From Asterionellopsis glacialis (lineage: Eukaryota > Bacillariophyta > Plagiogrammaphyceae > Rhaphoneidales > Asterionellopsidaceae), in assembly GCA_014885115.2 (NCBI GenBank), contig WKLE02005949.1, positions 1 to 18,939 of the forward strand: a stretch of 18,939 nt of DNA, given 5' to 3'. The notes under the pieces were generated by a model. That model saw only the letters and a list, made by a program, of their open reading frames with translations, made no database searches and was not told the origin of the DNA. Below, piece by piece: positions 7,594 to 17,917 of this stretch. How positions within the stretch are numbered: position 1 is the stretch's first letter; the number at the start of each line of letters is the position of its first letter. Both the position numbers and the translations under genes were made by a program.

Positions 7594-9720
7594 ATGACCT
7601 CGTATTCGTTTCGATCAAAACATGGAGCCATTCCGTTTGGTTTCATCGTCGTTTTGGTAGGTCTGCAATGCTTACCATTGTCGTTTGCTTTTTCATTGAC
7701 GACAATGGCAACAACAACAAGAACAGCCCAAACGAAATTGATGATGGTAGCTGCTGACTTGCGACGAACAAGTAATATTATTCATCTGGATGATCATGTT
7801 ACGACAACGACAAAATTTTCGTATCCAAAACCAAAAAGACGTTCCAGAAGTAGTAATAACAATGAACATGGTGAATATCGCAATCAGCAGCAGCAGCAGC
7901 AGTCGTCGTCATCTAGTCATCGTTCTTATTCGTATGCGTATGGCTATTATGCAGCCAAGTTGGTCAAATTAGCTCGTACTCCAGTACAAGTATCAAAACA
8001 TCATTTATCGAGAGGTCGTGAAGCAGAATTATTGTTTCGTCAAATGCAAAAGCATTATGATGCCTATTGCAAAAGCCTCAACAACAAGAACAAAAAAAGG
8101 GTACCAACACCACCTAACTCATATTGTATGACACTTGTAATCACAGCCTATGCCAATTCAGGACATCCACGTGCACATGAACATTGTCAACGTTTATTAA
8201 ACGAAATGTTGGAATCTGGACCTGACTTTCTTCCAGATGTCGTTACCTACACTGCTGTATTGAAAGCTATTGGACGCTCTAATCCCTACACATGTGGACC
8301 TAAAGCTGAAGAATTATTTGTCAAAGATATGAATCATCTGCACCATGATCCGGAGCATTCAATTTTGATACAACCAAATATATATTCTTATGGTGTCTTA
8401 ATTGATGCATGGTGCCGTTGTCATGCACCACAATCGCCAGAACGTGCCGAATACTGGTTGCGAAAATTGGAATACCAATATATTCGAAATAATGATATGA
8501 CTGAAAGCCACGGTGATGACAATAATACATTTAATTATTTGGCATGTTATACAAATGTTATTGAAGCATGGTCAAAAATAAAAAGAGTAAAACAACAGCA
8601 ACAACAACATCATCAACAACAGAGCCATCAACAACAAACCCACCTTGTCAGCGGCTCCAACAATCCTGAACGTGCCGAAGCTTTACTTCTACATATGGAA
8701 CATGTATACGATGAAACTCAGAATGAACAAATGAAACCGGATGCTATATGTTATGCTCATGTAATTAATGCATGGGGTAAAAGTGGATTGAAGGGTGGTG
8801 CTGAACGTGCACAAAGTATATGGATGCATATGGAAAATCGATTACAAACAACAAAAAAGATGGCTAGTACCAATAGTAATCCCAACACAAACAACAAGCA
8901 AATGATGAGAAATAGTTTTAAATCATGGAATGATTGTGTTTTGTACACGTCTGTATTAGATGCATGGGCACGAGAAGGAAATCCTGAAAAGGCAATGGAA
9001 TTCTTCAATCATGTTACATCTAAAAAGTACAATAGATGTCAGCAAAAACAGCAGCAGCAGCAAGAAGATGACTACAACGATAACGGAGTAATGCCAAATT
9101 CAAGATCATATACCGCTCTTATACAAGCATTTGCAAAAAGTACTAAATTTGATCGTGCTCAACAAGCACGTCGAATATTGGATGACATGATACACTTATA
9201 CAAAGATAATGATAAAAAGGCATGGATTCGACCAAGTATCTTTACTTACACAGCTGTACTTCAAGCATGCTTGTGTAGTAGTGATCAGGTAAACAAGGAT
9301 ACAGCTTATCGAATTGCAATGCAAACTTGGTCTGAATTGTGCGGACATGATAATTACGACGATGCTGATCATAAGGTTGGTTTCCGGGGGCCAAATAATG
9401 TGGCATATCTAACTATGATCAAAACAATCGCATCTTGTCGAACAACGCAACACAAAGATACTGATGATGTCATTTCTAATATATTCAAACAGTGTTGTCA
9501 AGATGGAATGGTCCATATCAATATCATACGACAACTTCAACGTTGTGTATCTACAGAAATATTTGAAGATCTAGTAACGTCCCAAATGATGATTGAACAG
9601 CAACAAAGAAGGAAATCTACCACAGATTGGCAAGAAAGACTTGAGAATCTAGATACTTTTGTCTCCGTTGAAGCAAAACATCTCCCGGCATCGTGGTCTT
9701 GCAACGTTGTAAGAAAATAG
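7594..9720 (+). CDS. Pentatricopeptide repeat (PPR) protein, probably plastid-targeted
   Basis: A single exon encodes 708 residues, starting at the ATG at 7594. Residues 13-32 are hydrophobic and end Leu-Ser-Phe-Ala before Phe33, an Ala-Phe junction of the diatom plastid type, followed by a Thr/Arg-rich transit-like segment. PPR helical pairs are recognisable at roughly 176-206 (SYCMTLVITAYANSG), 215-246 (VVTYTAVLKAIGRS), 261-293 (NIYSYGVLIDAWCRC), 317-330 continuing at 357, 382-414 (AICYAHVINAWGKSG), 447-475 (CVLYTSVLDAWAREG), 501-535 (NSRSYTALIQAFAKS) and 547-582 (SIFTYTAVLQACLC). A weak further unit lies near 601-614. PPR proteins bind organellar RNA one base per repeat and act in its processing, stability or translation. 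Glutamine runs (98-103, 334-348, 483-490) interrupt the array between repeats, typical of algal versions. There is no visible catalytic C-terminal domain such as DYW or SMR. The RNA target cannot be read safely by eye. Confidence 0.87.
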   Translation: MTSYSFRSKHGAIPFGFIVVLVGLQCLPLSFAFSLTTMATTTRTAQTKLMMVAADLRRTSNIIHLDDHVTTTTKFSYPKPKRRSRSSNNNEHGEYRNQQQQQQSSSSSHRSYSYAYGYYAAKLVKLARTPVQVSKHHLSRGREAELLFRQMQKHYDAYCKSLNNKNKKRVPTPPNSYCMTLVITAYANSGHPRAHEHCQRLLNEMLESGPDFLPDVVTYTAVLKAIGRSNPYTCGPKAEELFVKDMNHLHHDPEHSILIQPNIYSYGVLIDAWCRCHAPQSPERAEYWLRKLEYQYIRNNDMTESHGDDNNTFNYLACYTNVIEAWSKIKRVKQQQQQHHQQQSHQQQTHLVSGSNNPERAEALLLHMEHVYDETQNEQMKPDAICYAHVINAWGKSGLKGGAERAQSIWMHMENRLQTTKKMASTNSNPNTNNKQMMRNSFKSWNDCVLYTSVLDAWAREGNPEKAMEFFNHVTSKKYNRCQQKQQQQQEDDYNDNGVMPNSRSYTALIQAFAKSTKFDRAQQARRILDDMIHLYKDNDKKAWIRPSIFTYTAVLQACLCSSDQVNKDTAYRIAMQTWSELCGHDNYDDADHKVGFRGPNNVAYLTMIKTIASCRTTQHKDTDDVISNIFKQCCQDGMVHINIIRQLQRCVSTEIFEDLVTSQMMIEQQQRRKSTTDWQERLENLDTFVSVEAKHLPASWSCNVVRK
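7885..7902. repeat. (CAG)6 run in the PPR coding sequence
   Basis: Six CAG units encode a glutamine tract just after the presequence of the PPR protein. Further CAA/CAG-rich tracts occur near 8592-8638 and 9049-9062 of the same gene. Confidence 0.85.
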
Positions 9721-10013
9721 TTGGAAAGAAATGCAGATCAACCCAAACGCATGCATTCTCGACCATGACACACATGGTCTGCAAAGAATAGAAGACTAAA
9801 AGGTATTCTGGAACAAAATCATAATATGACAACTCACAAATCTGGAAAAGTCATGCTGTTTCAAAATTTGTAAAACTGCGTGCAGGAACACCCCATAGTA
9901 GACACCATTTTTCTAAAAGCATGGTGCAAGGATAAAAATAATAAAATCATCCAACCAAAAAAGAAGGAATGTTACAGACAAAATGAAGTTTTCTTATGAT
10001 AAAAGTTATTTCC
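9721..10013. other. Convergent 3' flanks of the PPR and channel genes
   Basis: This 293-base gap lies between two facing stop codons. It is AT-rich with no gene. An AATAAA on the + strand at 9940-9945, about 220 bases past the PPR stop, is a possible but weak polyadenylation signal. Confidence 0.45.
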
Positions 10014-13000
10014 TCATCTGGTTGAACTTTGTTCTCTACTTGCTTGAAGGGCAGCTAATTCTGAACGTAGCGCTTCAACAAGGATAGCTTCATCTTTCAG
10101 TAGGCTTTCATTGGATTTTATAGCGAGTAAAATCTGTTTTTCTGATTGCTCTACAAGGGCTCCCATCTTTGTTTCCAAATAACTTAAACGACCTCGCCAA
10201 ACAGTTTCTCCATCATTACCAGCGCCAGTGTCGTCAGCAGTGAAAAGATGGTGGCGGATGAATCGAAGCAGCATGTTTGCTACGTATCGATTCCGGTCTG
10301 CAAATTTCTTCAAACACACATGTTTATTTGTCAAATGTTCTGAGAAACCATCTACAATGAAATGAATAATGATCCATAGTGACGATGTCAAGAACAACGC
10401 CAAACAAACCAGAAAAATCATGACAACAAATGATGTGTTCCTTGCAAGGGCTACCTCTATCGCACGTCCTACCAAATACACATCAGCAAGGATTGCTGTG
10501 ATGATCAACATAAGAATCGCCACCCTGTTTTTATTTTGGGCATAACAAACACAAGGATAAAATTAGATAGATATTACAGCTGTGGAGCATAGAAAGCTCT
10601 CAGGTACACAAAGTATACATTAGGAATACAGGTATTCGCGAAACCTACCATCTACCAATCAAGCCAATCATGAGAAGGCATTTGTTTGTTATTCTCATAT
10701 TACTTGAGCTTGTAAGCATTTTGCTGAAAGGATTACTTCCAGGCTCAAGAAACTGTGGTTTTCAACAGAACATTAATGTTACGCCAAAATTGTTAACTTT
10801 ACATGGAACAAAAAGCTCAGAATTTGAAGCTTTCTCGTCAACTTACCTGTTCTAATGCGATGTGTTCAGCTAAAAAACTGACGCGTGCTCTACCAAACAA
10901 CAGTCTGCTACTCAGTGTAGACCTTTCGTATGAATCACTTACAACTACAGATGTAAATACAACGAATGTATGGAAAAGGCGATGAGCCGTTTCGAGAGTT
11001 GAAATACCTATTAGATGTATCAAGGATACATAACGTTTGAAACTTACCAGCAATCAACACATTAAGAAGGATTATAACACCAAAAATAGTAAAAAGCACA
11101 AAAATTGTTGTAATTGCCCCATTTTGTTGGTACTGGTACACACGAATCCAAAAAGAGATCAAGCCAACAAATTAGAGTGGACCATTTTACAGAAAGAAGA
11201 GAGCAGTAGGCATACTGTGTATGGAGCTTAGTCCTATGATCTCACCTGTTCCAACTCAAAATCACCAATAAGTAAGGCATACATCCTTAAGTAATTACTC
11301 CCCGGAGAAGAACTGCAAAAGTCAACAACATTTGCTTCGATATCTTCGCCATTTTCAGGATTACAAAATTTTCCATCGTCTGTGGTAGTAAAAACGATAT
11401 GCAAAAGACTAAAAGAAACAAGAGCAATGTTCAAAGCGATATGTTTAGCTATGTCCATATTTACAGGGCCTCAGAATATTTTGATTTGTTTACTTACTCT
11501 CCAAACATCATGATAATCACCGCAAGAACGATCTATCAATCGAGTTAGGAACATGTAGAAAAAAAATGAGCAAAGGGCAAAAGAAACTGATGCAGTAGGT
11601 TGCTCTGTAAACTTTTGCAAAACGTACTTACAGCGAAAAATCTGATATCAAAGATGATTCTCATCACTGATAGGATGAAGGTCGCCATCTGAACATTAAT
11701 TGCTTTCAAAAAGCTCAAAACTTTGAACCAAAGCAATGCTAAAATGAAGGCATTGAGATTAGGTCTGGTAAAGGGAACATCATGTGAGGTCATTTAAAAA
11801 CAAATAAAATAATTTGGGAGAAATGAATCCCATAGTATTTCTTACCTTTGATCGTCGGGGTTCGTTGAAGCGTAAGAATTGGCGATGACAGTAAGAAGGA
11901 TCGCAAGGACATCAAACAAATTCCAAATATCGGCCAAGTACGATGTAAATACACGCCCTAATAGAAACAGTAAAAAATGTTGCCAATATGATGAGATGCG
12001 AAGCAAAGACATGGCAACCTGATACTAATTCTGGATTGAAAGATTTTGTGAAACTTACTCGATATTTGCAATAATGAAACTGCCTCGGCAATCTTTAATG
12101 TTCAGATAGTTAAAAGTAAACAAATATCAAATAAGTAGTATGAGCTTTTAGAGATAAAGAGTTCGGAGCAATCCTTCGTACAACACATAAACGATATTCC
12201 TTGGTTTTTCTGCTTACCTTTCGTACTAAAAAGTATATTGTTATTTGCGTCACCACTTGAGTGGGTATTGAAGAGAATGCACTATCATCTTTGGTGGGGG
12301 TTACAGAATTACGGAATGTAATCATCAATGTCACATGCAATACCAGATCAATACCAACAATCCCAATAACAAATGGTCTAGAAAGGACGACTTCCAAGAC
12401 ATGCCAGACTAAGGGCGTTGCAGCAGCACGTTCAATTTCACTCGCTTCCAGAACAAAGAGTATAGGGACAATCTCTGTTAATTTGGAAACACCTGTAGCA
12501 AACTCTGACCTTTCTAAGCGATATGCGTCACGGTCGTCCTGGAGAGGAGTTCTAAAATGCCCAACATAATCTTCTAATGTGACAGAGGATGCTTCTTCAA
12601 AGAAGTCAACAGCACGTTTGGATGGCAACCCTTTCTTTTGTAACATATTCAGTAACCATGTTGAGTCCTGTATGGACTCTTTCCGTAGAAAAGTTCGCCG
12701 AATGATGGAATATTTTAAAACCCTTTTTCGTGTTTCATCATCCTCAATCATTAATATAGTTTTGAGCAATTGTGGTATTTTGGCAACTTCCGCTCCCAAT
12801 GCGCGTCTGTTGGTACGCTGTTGTTCATACGTTAAATGACGTCCTGATGTAGCACCCCAAAAGTCTAACTCAGAGGATAACATTTGAAATGCAAATTCTG
12901 CCGTTTCAGAGAGGTATGCCTTTGGGAATTTACGAATTGATTTTTCATTCCATTCTTTAGAGTCTAGAATAGAGGACGTAGTAGTAGCATTAGAAGCGGT

Positions 13001-14455
13001 AAACTGATTCTTTTTCATCAGAATGTGTCCAAACTTAGAAGAAAACCGATGCTTGCTGCTCCTATTGCTAGGATTACTATGTATACTTCCACCATCACTG
13101 TAATCACCACCAACTGGTGTACTTGCCGCGGAATCCGCACCATCACCATCACCACTTTGGACAGACGAAGCTTTAGACATCTGCTGACGTAAAGCAAATA
13201 AGGATAATCGTTGTTGTCTGGGAGTAGACGTGCTGTTGTAGAATGATGAAGGTGAAAATGGGAAACTGCCTCCAAGTAATGAAGATCTATTGGATGTTGC
13301 TCCTGTTGCATCCGTTTCTACGGTTGTGCCTGATGCTCCAGTGACTGTAGAAGGATCTTTCATTGACACGGTAGCATTAGTGTTCATGGTACTGGCAGGT
13401 GGTGAAAACATCCCTTTTGCGGCGCGGCTTACACGTGTTTTCCATAAGATTTCTTGAAATACATTAATCTTGGTTTTCTTTTTCTTATACGTTTCTTCTA
13501 CCCAATCTTGTAATAGCAATATAAATGGTAATCGTCCATTAGAATCCAATGTGATGATGGCTTGTGGATGTATGCGTATCATTTGCAGTGCAATTTCAGA
13601 TATAATGTGTTGTCCTTCTAATGTTTTTAATAGCGGCATATTTTCAGACAATATATGTAATGGTAATTGTCCGTGTTCTGGATCAACTTTCGAACATGCA
13701 GATGGGTCCATTAATAAACACTCTTGTAATTCTGTTTGTGTTGGTAATCCACTACAGAGATCGTGTAACAATGTGCGTTCCTTTGGATGTTCATCTTCTT
13801 GCTGTCGTTGTTGTTGGGGCTGTTGATGTAGCTGGCTTATATGCTCATCACGGGCACTTCCGCCCTTTTCTGACTGGGCTAAAATTTCATCTTCATTGAA
13901 TTTTTCTTCCTGCTTGCTTTTGTTGGTATCATCGTCTAGGTTTAAACTTTGTTCTAACGTTTCTAAATTAACACTTGGATCATCTTCTTCATCTAATAAA
14001 CTAGACAAATAGGATTCTTCTTCTTCATTGCCGTTGATATTCATGTCATTGGTATTGTCAACACTGGAGTCATCGTTAAAATCAATTTCATGTTCGTCGT
14101 AATTTTCAGTATTATTAAAGAAATATTCATTGCGTTCTGGTGATGGTGGAAAGGTAACGGATACTTTTTTTCTGTCGGATGATGTTGTGGCGGACGGTGT
14201 TTTTGCTTCTTGTTCACTTGTATCTAATTCTGGTGGTGCTGGTGGTGGCATTTGTTGCGTTAGTGTAATTTTCCCCGTAAACTTCGACAATTCAATTTCT
14301 ATTGAATTGGTGAATGAAGAAAATGTAAATTTGTTGTCATTATTATTGTCATCTTCTTGCTGCTGCTGTTGATATAATTTTAAAACAATATTTTGAAAAT
14401 TGATTTCTCTAGATGGGATGAGATTTTTTTCTTCTTCTTCGATTGCAGATACCAT
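10014..14455 (-). CDS. TRP-like cation channel with ankyrin-like N-terminus and two extra C-terminal TM segments
   Basis: Ten exons (minus strand): 14455-12218, 12092-12059, 11957-11846, 11764-11632, 11532-11498, 11408-11246, 11132-11048, 10944-10847, 10752-10649 and 10524-10014. All introns are GT-AG, phases close throughout, and the product is 1170 residues. The start is the ATG at 14455. Residues 1-225 are acidic and Gln/Asn-rich. About 226-335 looks ankyrin-like (TLLHDLC, QLPLHILSEN, GRLPFILLLQ). A Ser/Thr-rich disordered stretch runs to about 500. The ion-transport domain has S1 694-714, S2 about 733-757, S3 near ADIWNLFDVLAILL, S4 near AFILALLWFKVLSFL, S5 about 836-857, a pore loop with LRMYALLIGDFELEQ (891-905) and S6 913-933. 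S4 lacks regularly spaced arginines, so it is TRP- or polycystin-like rather than voltage-gated. After S6 (LNVLIAVVSDSYERS) comes FLEPGSNP, then two further hydrophobic segments (1002-1023 and 1032-1058) and a C-terminal coiled coil (about 1110-1170). Cation, probably calcium, permeation is inferred from the family. Confidence 0.85.
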
Positions 14456-15474
14456 GATCAATATTTTTGAGTCCGTTCGGTGGCTAGAATCAGGACAACA
14501 AGATCTATGGAGAAATTCTGTCTCCCACGAAAAACAAAAGAACGGAAATGGGTTTGCGTCTCTGTGTCGAGGTGCAACTCGCAGTTGTCATTTGGCGATG
14601 CTATGTACATTCCCCAGGATCAGCGTTGGGTCGTCGGAACGTAATGCACAGCGAAACGAAGGCAACTTAGAAAACATCGACCCGGTGACATCTTGAGTCG
14701 TCTATCTTTTTAGTATTTTTGTATTCGTCATGTTTTCCATTGCCACAAACCGTTATTCCGCCGGTAAAATTATTTATGATCTCCTATTTTAAATTTTCGA
14801 ATGTTACTGTCTTGTGTACGTACTCCCCGGATCACTTCTATAGATGCTAACATATCATAGTTCGTAACTTACCTGTATTTACCGTTCAACATTATAATAC
14901 TGGTAGGTACTGTACTGCGGCATGCTTGATAGAAAAATACTTTGGAATCTAGAATTTAAAGTTTCACATTATTATTTAAGTATTTAGATATCTTTTTCCA
15001 CTTTTGCGCAGCGCGTAAGTTGCAAAGACAGTGAGTTGAAGTGCGTCTCTCAAACGTCTGTCCATCAGCCTGTCGTAAGAAGAAAAATAGTGAGTGACGT
15101 GGTATGACGATAGTTTGATCATTTGCGAAATAACTGTTGGCTCATTGCATCGACGACAACAAACATAAGACCTTTCTGAACCGCAAAAAATTCTTTCTTC
15201 AATATCTGCGAAACCCAACATCAAAGAAGCCCACAACGCAAAATACAGCACGAGACGAAAAAGCAGTTTGTTGTCGTGCGTTTGCCTCAGTGCTTATTGT
15301 AAAATATTTGGTGCAAATACAGTACCTTTCTATATTTTTACCTTCGCCCTCCTTTTTTTCTGTGTCGATCATTGGAAATAGTAGGCAACATTAGGAGCGG
15401 TGATTCTCGTCTGTTTCTCTTTTGCATTATATAAAGAAGTACATCAAATCCCTAATAAAGTCAATCAATTCATC
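14456..15474. promoter_or_regulatory. Divergent promoter region between the channel and NDH-2 genes
   Basis: About 1 kb lies between head-to-head start codons. On the minus strand CAG|GTAAGT at 14875-14867 is a strong splice-donor match. An acceptor-like pyrimidine tract plus CAG ends at 14518, so the channel gene may have a 5' UTR intron (14518-14872). Frames here lack ATG starts or family character. No RNA gene is recognised. Confidence 0.4.
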
Positions 15475-17539
15475 ATGAGGATATCTCCATTGGCACCATT
15501 AGTTTTAGTCGCAACGACTTTACTTCATTCATCATCGGAAGCATTTGTTGTGAAGCCCAACAAAATTAATAGTATTCAAAGCGCTAGATCTTCTCCATCT
15601 TCTTGTTTGTATTCTGGATTAGACACTGAAAAAGATTTGCGTAAAGAAATCGAAAAACGCAATTCAGTTTTAACCGATAAAAATGAAGAAGAATATGCTG
15701 TGAGAGAAGGTGAAGGTATGGATGCCTTACTTACGGGAGACGATGAAGCTGCTGAAGCAGAGGAGGCAGACAAAAGCACTACTACGGCTACAACGTCTAC
15801 AGCAAAGGACGATAAGACATCCTTGGAAATGAAAATTAAACGTATGACGCAACCACGTGCCTATCCTTTATTTATTGCGGAAAAAACGATTGAATTTGTG
15901 GAAGGGTATGTGAATAAGCTTACCAAGAAGTCGAATAAAGGTGCAGAAGACTCTCTAAATGGCTCGTCCCAAAAGACGAAAGAAAGAATTGTTGTTTTGG
16001 GTACAGGTTGGGGCGCAGCATCCTTTTTAAAAGATATTGATACATCCTTGTATGATGTTACTATTATTTCACCACGTAATTATTTTTTGTTTACACCCAT
16101 GTTAGCTGGTGCTTCTGTGGGAACGGTGGAATATAGATCGATTACAGAACCTATCCGCGAGGTATGATGCTGATATTATGTTGCTGTTTTTATTTAATGT
16201 ACCTGCAATGCTTTTTGGTTGTGGTGTTCTAATCTCTTGCTTTCTTCCTTTTTTCATTCCCTCTACCAATATTTCTGTATAGGTAAATCGCAATGCTAAT
16301 TACCTGGAAGGAACAGCTATGCGTATTGATACCAAGAGTAAGACTGTCGAATGTGAATCTGTGGTATGTGATGGTAATAGTTGCGACATTGAAGATTTTA
16401 CAGTAGAGTATGATCGTTTAGTAGTCACTGTCGGTGCTCAAACGAATACCTTTGGTATTCCCGGTGTACGTGAATATTGTTGTTTTTTAAAACAAGTTGA
16501 AGACGCCGTTCGTATCCGAACTGCGATTGTAAATTGTTTTGAACGTGCCAACATCCCTAAAATGACCAAGGAAGAACGGATTAAGAATTTAACCTTTGCT
16601 ATTATTGGTGCTGGTCCTACAGGCATTGAATTTGCATCTGAATTACGTGACTTTATTGAACAAGATGGACCCAAATATTATCCAAATCTGTTAAAATATG
16701 TCCGTATCAAGGTCATTGAAGCGTCATCAACTGTATTGGCGCCATTTGATAAATCCTTACAGGAAGAAGCTATACAACAATTGAATCGTAAGACAGCTGA
16801 TACACAAATATCTGAATTGATATCCCAGGATGAACCGTTGACCGAACTTTTGTTGGAAAGTTCTGTAAAAGAAGTTGATGCAAATACGATTACCCTCGGT
16901 GACGGAACTACTATTGATTATGGCGTGGCTGTATGGGCGGCAGGGAATGGACCCTTGCCTATTACATTACAACTTGTAGAAGATTTAGGCACAGATCAAC
17001 AAGAACAGCAATCGATTGCACGTGGACGTGTCGCAGTTGATCCATGGTTACGTGCGATTGGGAGTCAAGGTCAGGTGCTGTGTTTTGGTGATTGTTCTGT
17101 CAACCCCAACGCGCAATTACCAGCAACAGCACAAGTTGCAGCACAACAGGGTGAATATTTGGCAAGTCTGATGAATAATCAATATCAATTAAGTCCTGAA
17201 ACGATGGAGGACTCTATTTTTCCACCACCTAAACGTAATCCTGAGGTACCTTTGCGTTTGTCGGATCAAGTTGCAGGATTTGCTATACAAGATTGGGACT
17301 ATGCCAAACCATTTCAATTTTTAAATTTAGGCATATTGGCCTACACCGGACGCGGCACTGCCTTGGCACAAGTTTCCTTATTGCCTGATACTCCAAATGT
17401 ACAAGGGAAGGGCCAAGTCGGTAATGCCTTGTGGAGGAGTGTTTATTTAAGTAAACAAGTTTCATTGAGGAATCGTTTACTTGTTCTAAATGATTGGACG
17501 AAACGTCAACTGTTTGGTAGAGATATTACACGTCTTTAA
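15475..17539 (+). CDS. Type II NAD(P)H dehydrogenase (NDH-2), plastid-type presequence
   Basis: Two exons, 15475-16161 and 16283-17539, with a phase-0 121-base intron (GTATGA...TAG), give 647 residues. NDH-2 is a single-subunit flavoenzyme that passes electrons from NAD(P)H to quinone without pumping protons. The FAD-binding Rossmann motif is VVLGTGWGA (173-181), followed by [12 protein letters not shown]. The NAD(P)H-binding motif is [15 protein letters not shown] (336-350). Glu375 at the end of the second strand (VIEAS) favours NADH over NADPH by the known family rule. The second FAD contact is FGDCS (497-501) and the quinone-site AQQG is at 516-519. The C-terminus ends GRDITRL, as in alternative dehydrogenases, with an amphipathic membrane-binding region before it. 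Residues 1-23 are a signal peptide ending Ser-Glu-Ala before Phe24, a plastid-type junction. An acidic, Thr-rich extension to about 168 makes it longer than usual. I see no EF-hand. A chlororespiratory role is inferred; ER or another location is possible. Confidence 0.92.
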
Positions 17540-17917
17540 AAAAGCAACTATGTGAATTATCCAAAACAGACCAGTACTCAGTAAATATGCGGTTCGTATT
17601 GCATTATACGAACGATGGTCTCCTTCTAATATATCACAACATTGCAGTACATTGATTCAAACAAACAAAAACCTATTATATATAATAATAAATCTTATAT
17701 TACTATATCTTATCTGTCATAACAATTCCTTGACATTATTGCAAAGCTTTAAACTTGAACTAAGGAAAGAACGAACCAAGGCAAACACAGCATTCTCTTT
17801 TTCCAATTCGTACTTACTTAGAAAGCATGTAACTCCTAACTTCTAGGTTAGGTGTGTTTTGTATGCAATGTAAGTAGCGTATGTGCTTACTACAGTAGTA
17901 TGTATAATGTTGTTTTC
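17540..17917. other. Convergent 3' flanks of the NDH-2 and Reeler genes
   Basis: 378 AT-rich bases lie between facing stop codons. They hold a short hairpin at 17592-17613 and an AATAAA at 17687-17692 on the + strand, about 150 bases past the NDH-2 stop, as a possible polyadenylation signal. The frame at 17652-17846 is AT-rich noise. Confidence 0.45.
17592..17613. repeat. 8-bp inverted repeat with 6-base loop in the NDH-2 3' UTR
   Basis: GTTCGTAT (17592-17599) pairs with ATACGAAC (17606-17613) across a TGCATT loop, 53 bases past the stop. It is perfect but short; it may be a UTR hairpin or chance. Confidence 0.5.

Noticed and set aside
10700..10719. Alternative 20-base exon between channel exons 8 and 10
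   Set aside because: It has splice-like ends and a workable frame, but the longer exon 10752-10649 also closes the frame, encodes FLEPGSNP and has clean splice sites, so it was preferred.
12261..14372. Several + strand ORFs opposite the channel's first exon
   Set aside because: They are shadows of the long minus-strand coding exon, rich in Ser/Cys from its Asn/Gln/Glu codons.
14867..14875. ACTTACCTG resembling the 5' end of U1 snRNA
   Set aside because: The bases that follow do not fit U1 stem-loops or an Sm site in place. It reads better as a splice donor on the minus strand.
14976..15251. 91-residue ORF on the minus strand
   Set aside because: It has no ATG-supported conserved features, lies in the divergent promoter region and looks random in composition.
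17652..17846. 64-residue ORF after NDH-2
   Set aside because: It is AT-rich 3' flank with Ile/Leu/Asn bias and no recognisable features.
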